A stretch of DNA of 64,000 bases from Gelidibacter gilvus (GTDB lineage: Bacteria; Bacteroidota; Bacteroidia; Flavobacteriales; Flavobacteriaceae), in the NCBI RefSeq assembly GCF_004115975.1, contig NZ_SDDZ01000001.1, forward strand, positions 558,001 through 622,000, in the 5' to 3' direction. The notes beneath the pieces were generated by a model. That model did not search any database, was not told the origin of the DNA, and saw nothing but the letters and a program-made list of their open reading frames with translations. Below are positions 26,762 to 35,955 of the stretch, piece by piece (within the stretch, counting starts at the first letter, position 1; every line of letters starts with the position of its first letter). A program made the translations under genes and the position numbers.

Positions 26762-28560
26762 TATTTGTTAAAGTTAATCAATTGACGTCTATAAGCAGTC
26801 AATAGTTTAGATTTTGAAACGAAACCATAGTATGTTCCGTCTTTTAATACTGGAAGGTTCCAAGCGCCTGAACTTTGAAATTTGTCCATCACGGTCTGCA
26901 TCGTGTCTTCTTCAAAAATAATTATATTTGGAGGATTATGTAAATAATCTTCAACAAAAGTAGTGTCATATAATTTCTGATCAAACAACAATTCTCGGAT
27001 ATCATCCAACAAAATAATTCCTAAAAATTCATTGTCGGCGTTGGTTACGGGAAATAAATTTCGAGTTGATTTTGATACGCCTTCATGGAGCATTTCACCA
27101 AAAGTCATTTTTGGATGTAAAGAAATAAAGTTTTTCTCAATAACACTTTCAAGTCGCATCAAGGTCAAGACATTCTTATCTCTGTCATGAGTTAATAAAT
27201 CGCCGCGCTCAGCTAATTCACGTGTGTAAATGGTATGTTCCATATAATTTTTGGTAATCATATATGAAATGGCCACCGTAATCATTAAGGGTAAAAACAA
27301 AGCGTAACCTCCGGTGATTTCAGCAATCAAAAATATCGCGGTCAATGGTGCGTGAATAACTCCTGCAATTAATCCTGCCATTCCTACCAAGGTGAAATTA
27401 GCTTCAGAAACTTGAAACCCTAAACCAACATTGTTCAATATTTTGGCAATAACATTTCCTAAGGCGCTCCCCATCACCATGGTTGGAACGATAACGCCAC
27501 CTACACCGCCCGCAGCAAAAGTGGTGGTCATGGCAACAACCTTAAAAACCGTAAAACCGAGAAGCAGGACAATGACTACCCAAATATTATCGAGATACTT
27601 ATCGAACGGATTGGAACCCAAAGCGTTTAAATAATTACCGCTGAACAGGTCTCGGGTAAAACTTAGTCCTTCTCCATAAAGTGGTGGAATAAAATACAGC
27701 ATGATCCCTATGGCTAAACCGCCAACCAACAACTTTACGAAGCGCGTTTTAAATCGGTCAAAGAAAGCGTAAATCGCGAAATATATTTTCGTGAAATACA
27801 ATGAGGCAATCCCGGTACCGATTCCTAATATGATATAGAATGGCGTATCAGAAATTGTAAAATTATCTGAAACCACAAAGTTGAACAGCACCTCATCTCC
27901 CAAAAAGAAGTAAGAGGTTAAAATCGAACATATAGAAGCTATTAACAAGGGCAATAAGGAAACAAAGGTAAGATCAAGACTAAATACTTCAATGGCGAAA
28001 ACGATGCCCGCTATGGGCGACTTAAACATAGATGCCATTGCGCCGGCAGTGGCACAGGCAATGAGCAAGGTTCTTGTTTTTCTATCCACATGCAACAGCC
28101 TACTTAAATTGGAACTCAAAGCAGAACCTGATGTAATTGCTGGCCCCAATAATCCCACAGATCCCCCAAAACCTACGGTCAATGGCGCCAAGATTAAAGG
28201 GTGATAAATAAGTTTATAGGACAGTAGACCTTTTTGCCTCAAAAGCGAATATAACAGCGATGGAATAGCACGTTTTAGAAATGGCGGTACTGATGGCACC
28301 AGTTCATTTCGTACGAAGTATTTTCTAAAGAGATATACCAACAGCAGTCCGATAAATGGCAAAATAAAGTAAAGTTGGTTTTCGGAAAAAATAATGCCGT
28401 GCTGCAAGGCTTGTTGGATGGCGAAGGTGATATTTTTTAATGCCACAGACGCCAAACCCACCATTAAACCTACAATAATACAAAGAACATAAACATAGTT
28501 TTTTTGTGAAATATATTTATATCTCAAAATTAAAAACCGTTTTAATGACTTATGCTTTGG
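26761..28560 (-). CDS. ClC-family chloride channel with C-terminal CBS domains
   Basis: About 599 residues from the ATG at 28560. The N-terminal 430 residues form the ClC membrane fold, and two CBS domains follow (L-M-R-L-E-S-V-I-E-K-N-F onward). The canonical G-R-E-G-P gate reads G-L-L-G-P here (G-G-S-V-G-L-L-G-P-A-I), and the internal proton glutamate region reads F-A-I-E-V-F, with Val at the E203 position. The G-S-G-I-P loop is also not recognisable. Known exchangers need both glutamates, so this protein is predicted to be an uncoupled anion channel. An upstream ATG at 28599 is less likely because it falls 3 nt from the aspS end. Confidence 0.85.
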   Translation of the reverse strand, partial: PKHKSLKRFLILRYKYISQKNYVYVLCIIVGLMVGLASVALKNITFAIQQALQHGIIFSENQLYFILPFIGLLLVYLFRKYFVRNELVPSVPPFLKRAIPSLLYSLLRQKGLLSYKLIYHPLILAPLTVGFGGSVGLLGPAITSGSALSSNLSRLLHVDRKTRTLLIACATAGAMASMFKSPIAGIVFAIEVFSLDLTFVSLLPLLIASICSILTSYFFLGDEVLFNFVVSDNFTISDTPFYIILGIGTGIASLYFTKIYFAIYAFFDRFKTRFVKLLVGGLAIGIMLYFIPPLYGEGLSFTRDLFSGNYLNALGSNPFDKYLDNIWVVIVLLLGFTVFKVVAMTTTFAAGGVGGVIVPTMVMGSALGNVIAKILNNVGLGFQVSEANFTLVGMAGLIAGVIHAPLTAIFLIAEITGGYALFLPLMITVAISYMITKNYMEHTIYTRELAERGDLLTHDRDKNVLTLMRLESVIEKNFISLHPKMTFGEMLHEGVSKSTRNLFPVTNADNEFLGIILLDDIRELLFDQKLYDTTFVEDYLHNPPNIIIFEEDTMQTVMDKFQSSGAWNLPVLKDGTYYGFVSKSKLLTAYRRQLINFNK

Positions 28561-28602
28561 CATTGCTTTATACAAAATGTCCTGCATAACGCAGGACATA
28601 TA

Positions 28603-30360
28603 TTATTTTGATTTTAAATTAAGTTTTAAGCTTAGTTCTTCAAGTTGTTTCTCATCAATTGGTGCAGGTGCATCAATCATGACGTCACGGCCAGAATTGT
28701 TTTTTGGGAAGGCAATAAAATCGCGAATGGTTTCCTGTCCGCCCAAAATGGCGACCAATCTGTCCAAGCCAAAGGCCAATCCACCGTGTGGTGGTGCGCC
28801 ATATTGAAAGGCATCCATTAAAAACCCGAATTGCGCATTGGCTTCTTCAGGTGTAAACCCTAAATAATCAAACATCAGTGCTTGGGTTTTCTTGTCGTGG
28901 ATTCTTATGGATCCACCACCAATTTCATTCCCGTTCATTACCAAGTCATAGGCATTTGCTTTTACAGCGCCCGGATCGGTTTTTAAAAGTTCTAACTGTC
29001 CTGGTTTTGGAGCGGTAAACGGATGATGCATGGCGTGGTAACGTTCTGTATCTTCATCCCATTCCAATAATGGAAAATCGACCACCCATAATGGTGCGAA
29101 TTCTTTAGGATTGCGCAAGCCTAAACGGGTTGCCAATTCCATGCGTAAAGCACTCAATTGCGGTCTTACTTTATGGGCATCTCCTGAAAGCACACAAATA
29201 AGATCTCCAGGTTTTGCACCGGTCAATTCGGCCCATTTAGCCAAATCTTCTTGGTCATAAAATTTATCAACGGACGATTTAAACGTGCCGTCTTCATTAT
29301 AACGTGCGTAAATCATGCCCAAGGCACCAATTTGCGGACGTTTTACCCAATCAATCAATTGGTCTATTTCTTTACGTGTATACGTGTTGCCACCAGGAAC
29401 TGCAATACCAATCACCAATTCAGCGCTGTTGAATACACCAAAGTCCTTATGCTGAGAAACGTCATTCAACTCACCAAATTCCATCCCAAAACGGATGTCC
29501 GGCTTGTCGTTTCCGTATGTTCTCATGGCGTCATCATAAGTCATCCGCGGGAATTTTTCGATGTCAATCCCGTTGATTTCTTTCAATAAATGACGCGTCA
29601 AGCCTTCAAAAGCATTCAAAATATCTTCTTGCTCAACAAATGCCATTTCACAGTCAATTTGTGTGAATTCTGGTTGTCTATCGGCGCGAAGGTCTTCATC
29701 TCTAAAACATTTCACAATTTGGAAATATTTGTCCATGCCACCCACCATCAACAATTGCTTGAAAGTTTGCGGACTCTGTGGCAGCGCATAGAATTGCCCT
29801 TCATTCATCCTGCTTGGTACCACAAAATCACGTGCGCCTTCTGGCGTTGACTTTATTAAATACGGGGTTTCTACCTCTATAAAACCTTCGTTTGATAAGT
29901 AATTGCGGACTTCTTGTGCTACTTTGGCCCTAAAGATCAAACTGTTTTTTACAGGATTTCTTCGGATATCCAAATAGCGGTATTTCATACGTAATTCTTC
30001 ACCGCCATCGGTATTGTCTTCAATGGTAAACGGAGGTAGAATTGCCGAATTTAAAATGGTCAACTCTGAAACTAGAATTTCGATATCCCCTGTTGGAATA
30101 TTTGCATTTTTGGAAGCACGCTCAATAACAGTTCCTTTAACTTGAATGACATACTCACGGCCTAAGCTTTGCGCTTGTTCCATTAGAGCTTTTGAGCTGC
30201 GTTCATCGTCAAAAACAAGTTGTGTAATGCCGTAGCGGTCGCGCAAATCTACCCAAAGCATGAATCCTTTATCGCGCACCTTCTGCACCCAACCTGAAAG
30301 TGTAACCTCATTATCGATATGTGATGCTCTTAACTCACCACAGTTGTGACTTCTGTACAT
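28603..30360 (-). CDS. aspS: aspartate--tRNA ligase
   Basis: A 585-residue class IIb synthetase of the bacterial type. An N-terminal OB-fold anticodon domain (residues about 1-105) is followed by the catalytic core with motif 2 [16 protein letters not shown], a GAD insertion domain, and motif 3 [13 protein letters not shown]. The insertion marks it as bacterial, not archaeal. A good promoter lies just upstream. Confidence 0.97.
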   Translation of the reverse strand: MYRSHNCGELRASHIDNEVTLSGWVQKVRDKGFMLWVDLRDRYGITQLVFDDERSSKALMEQAQSLGREYVIQVKGTVIERASKNANIPTGDIEILVSELTILNSAILPPFTIEDNTDGGEELRMKYRYLDIRRNPVKNSLIFRAKVAQEVRNYLSNEGFIEVETPYLIKSTPEGARDFVVPSRMNEGQFYALPQSPQTFKQLLMVGGMDKYFQIVKCFRDEDLRADRQPEFTQIDCEMAFVEQEDILNAFEGLTRHLLKEINGIDIEKFPRMTYDDAMRTYGNDKPDIRFGMEFGELNDVSQHKDFGVFNSAELVIGIAVPGGNTYTRKEIDQLIDWVKRPQIGALGMIYARYNEDGTFKSSVDKFYDQEDLAKWAELTGAKPGDLICVLSGDAHKVRPQLSALRMELATRLGLRNPKEFAPLWVVDFPLLEWDEDTERYHAMHHPFTAPKPGQLELLKTDPGAVKANAYDLVMNGNEIGGGSIRIHDKKTQALMFDYLGFTPEEANAQFGFLMDAFQYGAPPHGGLAFGLDRLVAILGGQETIRDFIAFPKNNSGRDVMIDAPAPIDEKQLEELSLKLNLKSK

Positions 30361-30379
30361 AGTATGAAAAATTGAAGTG

Positions 30380-30409
30380 CAAATTTAATGAAGTTATATG
30401 AGTATCAAA
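30380..30409 (-). promoter_or_regulatory. promoter of aspS
   Basis: On the minus strand TTTG (30406-30409) is followed after 18 nt by TAAATTTG (30380-30387), a full match to the Bacteroidetes promoter. The start codon lies 20 nt beyond the -7 box. Confidence 0.65.
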
Positions 30410-30461
30410 TAAAAAGAGAAAACAATTGTTGGGTTTTACTTATATCTGATGTTTAGTGAAT

Positions 30462-30965
30462 TTATTCAGTGGATTGACCTATCTGCTCGATTTCATTTGA
30501 CAAAATTCGTTCCTTTTCAAACTTATCAATATCCACCACATAAGTTTTTGAAATGGCATCATGCCAACCTTTGCCTTTTGCTCCAAGAAAAGACAGCCCA
30601 TCAAAAGGAATAATCCTGCAAAGGCTTCTAATTAAAATATCTTTAGGTCTTGGTTCTGCGCCATTAGTCATTATAACTTTGGTCTTTGTGACGTATTTGC
30701 CCAAGGATCTGAAGGTCAGACTTTCGAAAACAAAGTAATAAAAGACAATTAAGATAAAATCGATTAGTGATTCCTCAATGAACGATAGATCTATTAGAAA
30801 CTGGCTCAGTTCCTGATTGCCCAAATAGTCACCTAAGTAGAAAACGCCATAGATTAGACCGTAACTCATGATGTAAAACGGAATTAAATCGATGAGGTTA
30901 TTAATGAAACGTTTGGTTTTACTGGCGAGCATTTCTTCAGGAATTACCCTATTTTTGAAGTCCAT
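30462..30965 (-). CDS. RDD-family membrane protein
   Basis: 167 residues with the family's R-F-I-N-N-L-I-D-L-I-P start (a variant of the R-D-D signature), a central pair of membrane segments and the conserved F-R-S-L-G-K-Y-V-T-K-T-K-V motif, followed by R-S-L-C-R-I-I-P-F-D. RDD proteins are small membrane proteins with few known roles; some act as Na+/H+ antiporters. It is monocistronic with a polar C-terminal tail. Confidence 0.8.
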   Translation of the reverse strand: MDFKNRVIPEEMLASKTKRFINNLIDLIPFYIMSYGLIYGVFYLGDYLGNQELSQFLIDLSFIEESLIDFILIVFYYFVFESLTFRSLGKYVTKTKVIMTNGAEPRPKDILIRSLCRIIPFDGLSFLGAKGKGWHDAISKTYVVDIDKFEKERILSNEIEQIGQSTE

Positions 30966-31022
30966 TTTTTAAGCTAATCGATTAGAGTTCTCAAATATCG
31001 TGTTCTCGACCCAAATAAAAGC

Positions 31023-31060
31023 AAAAGCATCGCTTTCAAAAATGAGAAAGAGATGCTTTT
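31023..31060. terminator. strong hairpin, terminator-like
   Basis: AAAAGCATC pairs with GATGCTTTT, and an inner CTTTC pairs with GAAAG. T-rich sequence follows on both strands. No gene reads into it from the right, so its substrate transcript is unknown. Confidence 0.5.
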
Positions 31061-31115
31061 CCTAATAATTAACTAAAACTAACTAAGATAATTGTTAATA
31101 ACAGGGATTTTTATT

Positions 31116-31140
31116 AAAAAAGCCAGGGATGAACCCTGAC
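31116..31140 (-). terminator. terminator-like hairpin facing left
   Basis: CAGGG and CCCTG form a 5-bp stem around ATGAA. On the minus strand GGC then a run of T follows. A minus-strand transcript starting between here and the response-regulator gene would end here. Confidence 0.45.
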
Positions 31141-31261
31141 TTCTAATTGATTAATAGCATTTAATCTAAAAGTGAATCCCCACGATCACTTTTGTTATTG
31201 GGGTAATTAATAAATCCCTTCATCAAATATCAGAAAAATTAATCTCATTACGAGGAGGATT

Positions 31262-31293
31262 TGTATGGATGGTATGAAATAATGTGTAGATGG
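31262..31293. promoter_or_regulatory. putative LytTR-type operator, copy A
   Basis: Two direct half-sites, TGTATGGATGG (31262) and TGTGTAGATGG (31283), start exactly 21 bp apart. The 32-bp site matches copy B at 35910 in 27 of 32 positions. Direct repeats at two helical turns are how LytTR response regulators bind DNA. It lies about 140 nt before the response-regulator start. Confidence 0.6.
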
Positions 31294-31356
31294 TAATTCT
31301 GACGTGATTTTTGGTAAATCCATGGTGCCAAATTTCCAAAAATGTGATAAAATGAA

Positions 31357-31388
31357 CACACTACACATTAAACGCTACTAAGCATACA
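31357..31388. promoter_or_regulatory. putative LytTR-type operator, copy C (opposite orientation)
   Basis: The half-site cores CTACACATTA (31361) and CATACA (31383) match the reverse complement of copy A with the same 21-bp spacing (21 of 32 positions). It ends 42 nt before the response-regulator ATG. Confidence 0.45.
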
Positions 31389-31430
31389 TTTTTATGAAAG
31401 TTTCAACCTTAATAGTATTATATTTAAATT

Positions 31431-32165
31431 ATGATAAAAGCGGTAATTATTGATGATGAGCCTAAGGCGATACAAAGTCTCACTTGGGAACTTTCCGGTT
31501 TTAGTGATGAGATAGAAGTGATTAAAACATTCACGAGTCCTGAAGAGGCTATTGACTATATAGACAACAATTTTCTTGATTGTTTGTTTTTGGATATTCA
31601 AATGCCAACGATGGATGGATTTCAGCTATTGGGGAAACTTACCAATAAAGATTTTGCGGTGGTCATTACTACGGCATATAATGAATTTGCCATTAAAGCG
31701 TTAAAGAATGAGGCCATAGATTATTTATTGAAACCAATTGATTCTGATGACTTGGAAGAAACCATCAAGAAAGTTAAAAAATACACGTCCAAATTGGTGA
31801 ATTCCAATAAGATTGAAGAAGTGCTGCTTAATTTTAATGCAAGATTTGATCAAAAAAGAATCACTATCAATACCGATGGGAAACTTATTTTTTTGGATGC
31901 TGAAGAAATTGAATACGTAGAATCAGACGGTAATTATAGTACAATTGTCATGGATAATGCCCAAAAGATTGTCATCACAAAGAAGTTGAAAGAAGTGAAC
32001 GATCTTTTGCCAGAAAATCAATTCTTTAGAATTCACAATTCTTATGTTATCAACCTTAAAAAAATAAAAGAATTTCTAAAAAGTGAAGGTTATGTCGTCA
32101 TGGCGTCAAATTTTAAAATCCCTGTGTCAAGACAACGAAAATCTGATTTTTTGGAAAAGTTATAA
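31431..32165 (+). CDS. LytTR-family response regulator
   Basis: A 244-residue two-component regulator. The receiver domain (1-120) has the acidic pocket I-I-D-D-E-P, the phosphorylated Asp55 in F-L-D-I-Q-M-P-T-M-D-G, the switch T-T-A-Y and the conserved Lys in L-L-K-P-I-D. The C-terminal LytTR DNA-binding domain (about 140-244) contains I-E-Y-V-E-S-D-G-N-Y-S-T and F-F-R-I-H-N-S-Y-V-I-N-L. It is followed 4 nt later by its histidine kinase. Two candidate operators in its own promoter region suggest autoregulation. Confidence 0.95.
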   Translation: MIKAVIIDDEPKAIQSLTWELSGFSDEIEVIKTFTSPEEAIDYIDNNFLDCLFLDIQMPTMDGFQLLGKLTNKDFAVVITTAYNEFAIKALKNEAIDYLLKPIDSDDLEETIKKVKKYTSKLVNSNKIEEVLLNFNARFDQKRITINTDGKLIFLDAEEIEYVESDGNYSTIVMDNAQKIVITKKLKEVNDLLPENQFFRIHNSYVINLKKIKEFLKSEGYVVMASNFKIPVSRQRKSDFLEKL

Positions 32166-32169
32166 ACTT

Positions 32170-34161
32170 ATGCGACATCTTCCATTAAAACTAATAGCGG
32201 TTTTAAAAAATTCCTTAAAGCATTTTGCGATAGGGTTGGTGTATTTTAGCGCCATCATATCACTTCAAGCCCAAAATCAAAACAATGCTGAGTTTGACGC
32301 TGCATTGCAAAAAGTTGAGAGTACTTGGCCAAAAGATTATTCTGAAATCCATTCCTTATTCTCGAAGTTTACACGTGACAGCTTGATTATGAAGCGCTTG
32401 GCGGTTAAAGCCTCAGATGCGCACTCATTGGAAGTTGAGAGTTATGCCATGAATAAGTTGGGAGAAATTTATAGGAATAAATCGCTCTATGATGCTGCAT
32501 TAAAATCTCACCAAAAGGCTGAAGAATTGGCAAAAATCGCCAATAACATTGAATTGGAGGTTATTAGTCTCAACATGATGGGCGTGGTTTACAGACGGAT
32601 GGATTTTATAAAACCTGCTCTGGATTACCATAAAAAAGCTTTGGACATTGCGAAATCCATTAAAAATCCATCCGAAGAGCTGATGCTCAGTATTGCGGTT
32701 TCCCAAAATAGTATGGGAAATATTTATTTAACCCTAAAGCAGTATGATCTCGCCATTGATCAGTTTGAAAAATCGCTGGTCATTGAAAATCAATTGGGAA
32801 ATAAATTAGGTTTGGCCATTAACTACCATAATCTGGGCTATGCTGATGAGGCCAAAGGACTTTTAGATCTTGCCCTAAAAAATTATGAACGTTCGTTAAA
32901 TTATAATGAACAGATTGATTCTGAAGTTGGTCGCGTTATTTGTTACAACAGTATTGGACAGATTTATATCAAACAAAAGAAATACAAAGAGGCAAAAGCG
33001 ATCATTGAAAGAGGTTTAGAGAAGGCGATTAAATTGGGCGATCAATATTATATTTCTTATGCCTATATTAATTTAGGTTGGGTTCAACAGGAACTGCAAA
33101 TGGATGAATTAGCAGAAATCAATCTCAAGAAGGGACTGGAAGTTTCTGGAACCTACGGACTAAAAACCTCCACTGTTGATGCCTACAAACATTTATCTGA
33201 GTTATATAGAAAGAAAAAAGATTATAAGGCCTCTTTAGAACATTTTGAGAAAGCTGTTGAACTTGAAAAAACTATTTTCACGGAGCGTAATATGCAATAT
33301 GTGAGTGATATTATCATTCAGTATGAAAACGAAGCTAAGACGAACCAGATCATTCAGCTTGCCAATGAAAATGAATTGGTAAGATCAAAATTACAACGGA
33401 ATCAAACCATATTTTGGGCCGCTATTTTGACTTTAGCAATTGTTGCGGGCATTATGATTGCCATTAACAGAAACAGACAATTAAGTCATGAAAAGCAGAT
33501 TTTGACTTTAGAACAGGATATGTTGAGGAGCCAAATGAATCCGCATTTTATCTTCAACTCATTAAATTCCATAAAGCTTTATATCATTAATAACGAAAAG
33601 GAGAATGCCGTTTATTATTTGAATAAGTTTTCAAAATTTATCAGGAAAATATTGATCGCATCCACTGAAAAGGAGATTTCTTTGGAAGACGAATTGGATA
33701 CCATGCAGCTCTACATGAATATTGAAAATATCCGATTTTCCAACGAAATCAATTTCACGATAGAGGTAGAGCCAGGTATTAATATTTCGGTCATTAAAGT
33801 ACCATCACTTATTTTACAGCCTTTTCTTGAAAATGCATTATGGCACGGTCTTTCTTCCAAAAAAGAGGACAAGCAGATTCAATTAAGGGTTTATAAGGAA
33901 AACAATGATTTTATTAATATTTCTATTACTGATAATGGTATTGGCAGAAAGGCTTCAGAAATAATAAACGATGGCAGAGTAATGAAAAGTAAGTCTGTGG
34001 GCTTAGCCATAACCAAAGCGCGATTGGCTAATTTTTCTAAACGATTTACTAATGATTATAAAATGGATATCGAAGACCTGTATGATGCAAAAGAAAGACC
34101 ACTTGGAACTAGGGTGGTGGTACATATCCCAATCCGTTCCAATAAGTTGAAATCGGCATAA
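32170..34161 (+). CDS. TPR-containing LytS-type sensor histidine kinase
   Basis: About 663 residues from the ATG at 32170, which gives a signal-anchor N-terminus. The outer part holds about six tetratricopeptide repeats (for example Y-D-A-A-L-K-S-H-Q-K-A and Y-D-L-A-I-D-Q-F-E-K-S), followed by a coiled segment and one transmembrane helix (I-F-W-A-A-I-L-T-L-A-I-V-A-G-I-M-I). The kinase is the His_kinase (PF06580) type with Q-M-N-P-H-F-I-F-N-S-L-N-S-I-K, then an HATPase with L-E-N-A-L-W-H-G-L and D-N-G-I-G-R-K. It acts with the LytTR regulator upstream. The signal sensed is unknown. Confidence 0.93.
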   Translation: MRHLPLKLIAVLKNSLKHFAIGLVYFSAIISLQAQNQNNAEFDAALQKVESTWPKDYSEIHSLFSKFTRDSLIMKRLAVKASDAHSLEVESYAMNKLGEIYRNKSLYDAALKSHQKAEELAKIANNIELEVISLNMMGVVYRRMDFIKPALDYHKKALDIAKSIKNPSEELMLSIAVSQNSMGNIYLTLKQYDLAIDQFEKSLVIENQLGNKLGLAINYHNLGYADEAKGLLDLALKNYERSLNYNEQIDSEVGRVICYNSIGQIYIKQKKYKEAKAIIERGLEKAIKLGDQYYISYAYINLGWVQQELQMDELAEINLKKGLEVSGTYGLKTSTVDAYKHLSELYRKKKDYKASLEHFEKAVELEKTIFTERNMQYVSDIIIQYENEAKTNQIIQLANENELVRSKLQRNQTIFWAAILTLAIVAGIMIAINRNRQLSHEKQILTLEQDMLRSQMNPHFIFNSLNSIKLYIINNEKENAVYYLNKFSKFIRKILIASTEKEISLEDELDTMQLYMNIENIRFSNEINFTIEVEPGINISVIKVPSLILQPFLENALWHGLSSKKEDKQIQLRVYKENNDFINISITDNGIGRKASEIINDGRVMKSKSVGLAITKARLANFSKRFTNDYKMDIEDLYDAKERPLGTRVVVHIPIRSNKLKSA

Positions 34162-34237
34162 GTGATTATTGGTGAGTTCTTGAGAATTGCTTTTATTGGT
34201 TGTAGTTACTTAGTTTCTATAAATGCTTTAACCACCA

Positions 34238-34275
34238 ACCTGCCCGTCCGTTCAGGCGGGTGCACGAATAATTAT
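34238..34275. repeat. dispersed repeat, copy 1
   Basis: ACCTGCCCG, then a short loop, GCGGGT and ACGAATA form a small hairpin. Related copies occur at 60276-60315 and 60813-60854. It is of the flavobacterial intergenic repeat kind. Confidence 0.6.
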
Positions 34276-34387
34276 ATGATTTTTCATATGCTTTATCGGC
34301 CATTTCACGAAGCAGACTTTCAGCATGGCAATATAAAACTTAGGATGTCCAGCTTATAGTAGTTTATTCTATACGATTTGAATGTCA

Positions 34388-35005
34388 TTACAGTCCAAAA
34401 GGTTGTGCGGGCAATTTGTCTTTCCAAACCTCGCCAAATTTCAAAGTCAAGTAATCTTGAATTTTTTTATTGGTGTTCATCGCCGTTCTAAACGAAATTG
34501 GATCTACCACACAGTTTTCGCTTATAAAACCTACTCCAAAAACATCTTTAAATGGTTTTATGGCTTCAGGGCTAAGAGCGACCAAACCGTGCACAATAAA
34601 GTTAATCGTGCCATTGTTAACGCCCTCTTCAATTTGTTCATTTGAAAATCCTGAGATGTCTTTTATGGTAGAAGTTCTCGCTAGTGTTTCAGCATTCGTT
34701 GTTTTGTTTTCCAATCTTATGGTCACCGTGTTTTTTCGTTCAGTAATTCTAATTGGATAAGAGGTGAAAGCATTAACGTCTTCAGAATAAAATTTAAATT
34801 GATACTTCCCTCTTTTTGGAAGCGTGATTGTGAATTCCTCCAATGAGTTGATTTGAAAACTTTGATTGGTTTCTGAAATATAAAACACACCAGAAATAGA
34901 GGTTTTATCAGTTAAATTTTCAAAAATGACAGTTGCCATAATTTCGTCTGAAAAGACAGAAGTAGATGAGAATGTTGCAAATAGGATACTTAACAATAGG
35001 TTCAT
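34388..35005 (-). CDS. secreted protein of unknown function
   Basis: About 205 residues from the ATG at 35005, where a signal peptide begins (M-N-L-L-L-S-I-L-F-A-T-F-S-S-T-S-V-F-S). The middle looks like a beta-sandwich (F-E-N-L-T-D-K-T-S-I-S-G-V-F-Y-I). The C-terminal part has H-G-L-V-A-L-S-P-E-A-I-K-P-F and ends K-L-P-A-Q-P-F-G-L, a pattern I have seen in unnamed flavobacterial proteins. It lies downstream of, and is co-oriented with, the secreted protein gene that carries operator copy B, but a terminator separates them. Confidence 0.6.
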   Translation of the reverse strand: MNLLLSILFATFSSTSVFSDEIMATVIFENLTDKTSISGVFYISETNQSFQINSLEEFTITLPKRGKYQFKFYSEDVNAFTSYPIRITERKNTVTIRLENKTTNAETLARTSTIKDISGFSNEQIEEGVNNGTINFIVHGLVALSPEAIKPFKDVFGVGFISENCVVDPISFRTAMNTNKKIQDYLTLKFGEVWKDKLPAQPFGL

Positions 35006-35073
35006 GAAGTTTGTTTCAAATGTTCTCAAATATAGAGACAATCAAAAGCATTCTCAACCATGATTGCGCAAAA

Positions 35074-35100
35074 AAGGCATTTCAATGTGTGAAATGCCTT
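35074..35100 (-). terminator. terminator downstream of the DUF4412-like gene
   Basis: AAGGCATTTCA and TGAAATGCCTT form a perfect 11-bp stem with a 5-nt loop. On minus, TTTT follows. It lies 39 nt after the stop of the gene at 35139-35840. Confidence 0.85.
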
Positions 35101-35138
35101 TTAGATTGAGGGAACGGTACCAATATCAAATACAGTGT

Positions 35139-35840
35139 TTATTTTCCGAAAGCACTTAACATAGAACCATAATCTGAAGCTTGGATTGAGAAATTGGTTT
35201 TCTCCAAACCTACACACTCCATGGTCGTGTTATTCTTGTTTTTCTTTTTATCAACAAACTTCATTTCCATCATGAGGCCATTTTCTCCATATTTTTTCAT
35301 CCAAGAGGCGTCAAAGCCTTTTGGCATCTTGGTTTTACTATTGTCCCACATTTTGCTGAAACTTACCGGGGCTTCATTAGTAATGTAAACCGTGATGTGA
35401 CTGTCTTTGTTTTCCATAATGAATCCGTCGCACTTATATCCCAAAATAGTTTTGGAGCCTATTTGTGTAAATGTGAAATCAGAATCATTTTTATCTGAAT
35501 CAAAATCGCTGAGCTTTATTTTCGATTTTTGGACCATTTTTTTACCCATCATTTCCATGAACATACCGGTGGTACCGCTATCATTGTCCATAACGGTAAA
35601 CATTTTCATGCCTTCCTGTCCTTTTGTAATTTCTGAAATATCAAAACCAAAATATCCTGCATCTTTTTTGAGATAATAGTCAAATTGAATATGATCCTTT
35701 TTGTTGGTCATTTTAAGTTTATAGATATAGTCAAAATCATAGGCATCTTTAAGTTCTTTCGAACCATTCTGGGACAGAACGAGAGTTGATGAACATAGAA
35801 ATAAAAGGCATAAGCCGACTCTAAATACTGAATTTTTCAT
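35139..35840 (-). CDS. secreted DUF4412-like protein
   Basis: A 233-residue protein with signal peptide M-K-N-S-V-F-R-V-G-L-C-L-L-F-L-C-S-S-T. The body is Lys/Met/Asp-rich beta structure with Q-F-D-Y-Y-L-K-K-D-A-G-Y-F-G and a central G-Y-K-C-D-G-F-I-M-E-N segment, the kind annotated as DUF4412. Function is unknown, probably periplasmic or outer-membrane associated. It is transcribed alone and ends at a strong terminator. Operator copy B, shared with the LytTR system, sits 70-100 nt upstream, so it is a likely target of that regulator (inference). Confidence 0.6.
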   Translation of the reverse strand: MKNSVFRVGLCLLFLCSSTLVLSQNGSKELKDAYDFDYIYKLKMTNKKDHIQFDYYLKKDAGYFGFDISEITKGQEGMKMFTVMDNDSGTTGMFMEMMGKKMVQKSKIKLSDFDSDKNDSDFTFTQIGSKTILGYKCDGFIMENKDSHITVYITNEAPVSFSKMWDNSKTKMPKGFDASWMKKYGENGLMMEMKFVDKKKNKNNTTMECVGLEKTNFSIQASDYGSMLSAFGK

Positions 35841-35909
35841 TTGTAGTGAGATTAATTAAATTAAGTGAAACTTAAAATTATTAAAACAAATGAATTAAGT
35901 ATAAAGCAA

Positions 35910-35941
35910 TGTATGGATTGTAGTGAATAATGTGTGGATGG
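35910..35941. promoter_or_regulatory. putative LytTR-type operator, copy B
   Basis: Half-sites TGTATGGATTG (35910) and TGTGTGGATGG (35931) are 21 bp apart, matching copy A at 27 of 32 positions. It lies between the 3' end of the DUF3109 gene and the start of the DUF4412-like gene. Confidence 0.6.
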
Positions 35942-35955
35942 AACAAAAATGGAAG

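Larger units (their letters stand above)
30966..31430. other. 465-bp spacer with hairpins and putative operators
   Basis: No convincing ORF. Reading from the left it holds a hairpin with AAAAGCATC/GATGCTTTT arms (31023-31060), a hairpin with T-run on minus (31116-31140), an 8-bp stem (31168-31193), and two copies of a 32-bp site with half-sites 21 bp apart (31262-31293 and 31357-31388, in opposite orientation). Confidence 0.6.

Noticed and set aside
31207-31323. 38-codon minus-strand ORF between the LytTR operators
   Set aside because: It has no family resemblance, overlaps operator copy A, and its composition fits noncoding AT-rich DNA. A noncoding transcript is a better reading.
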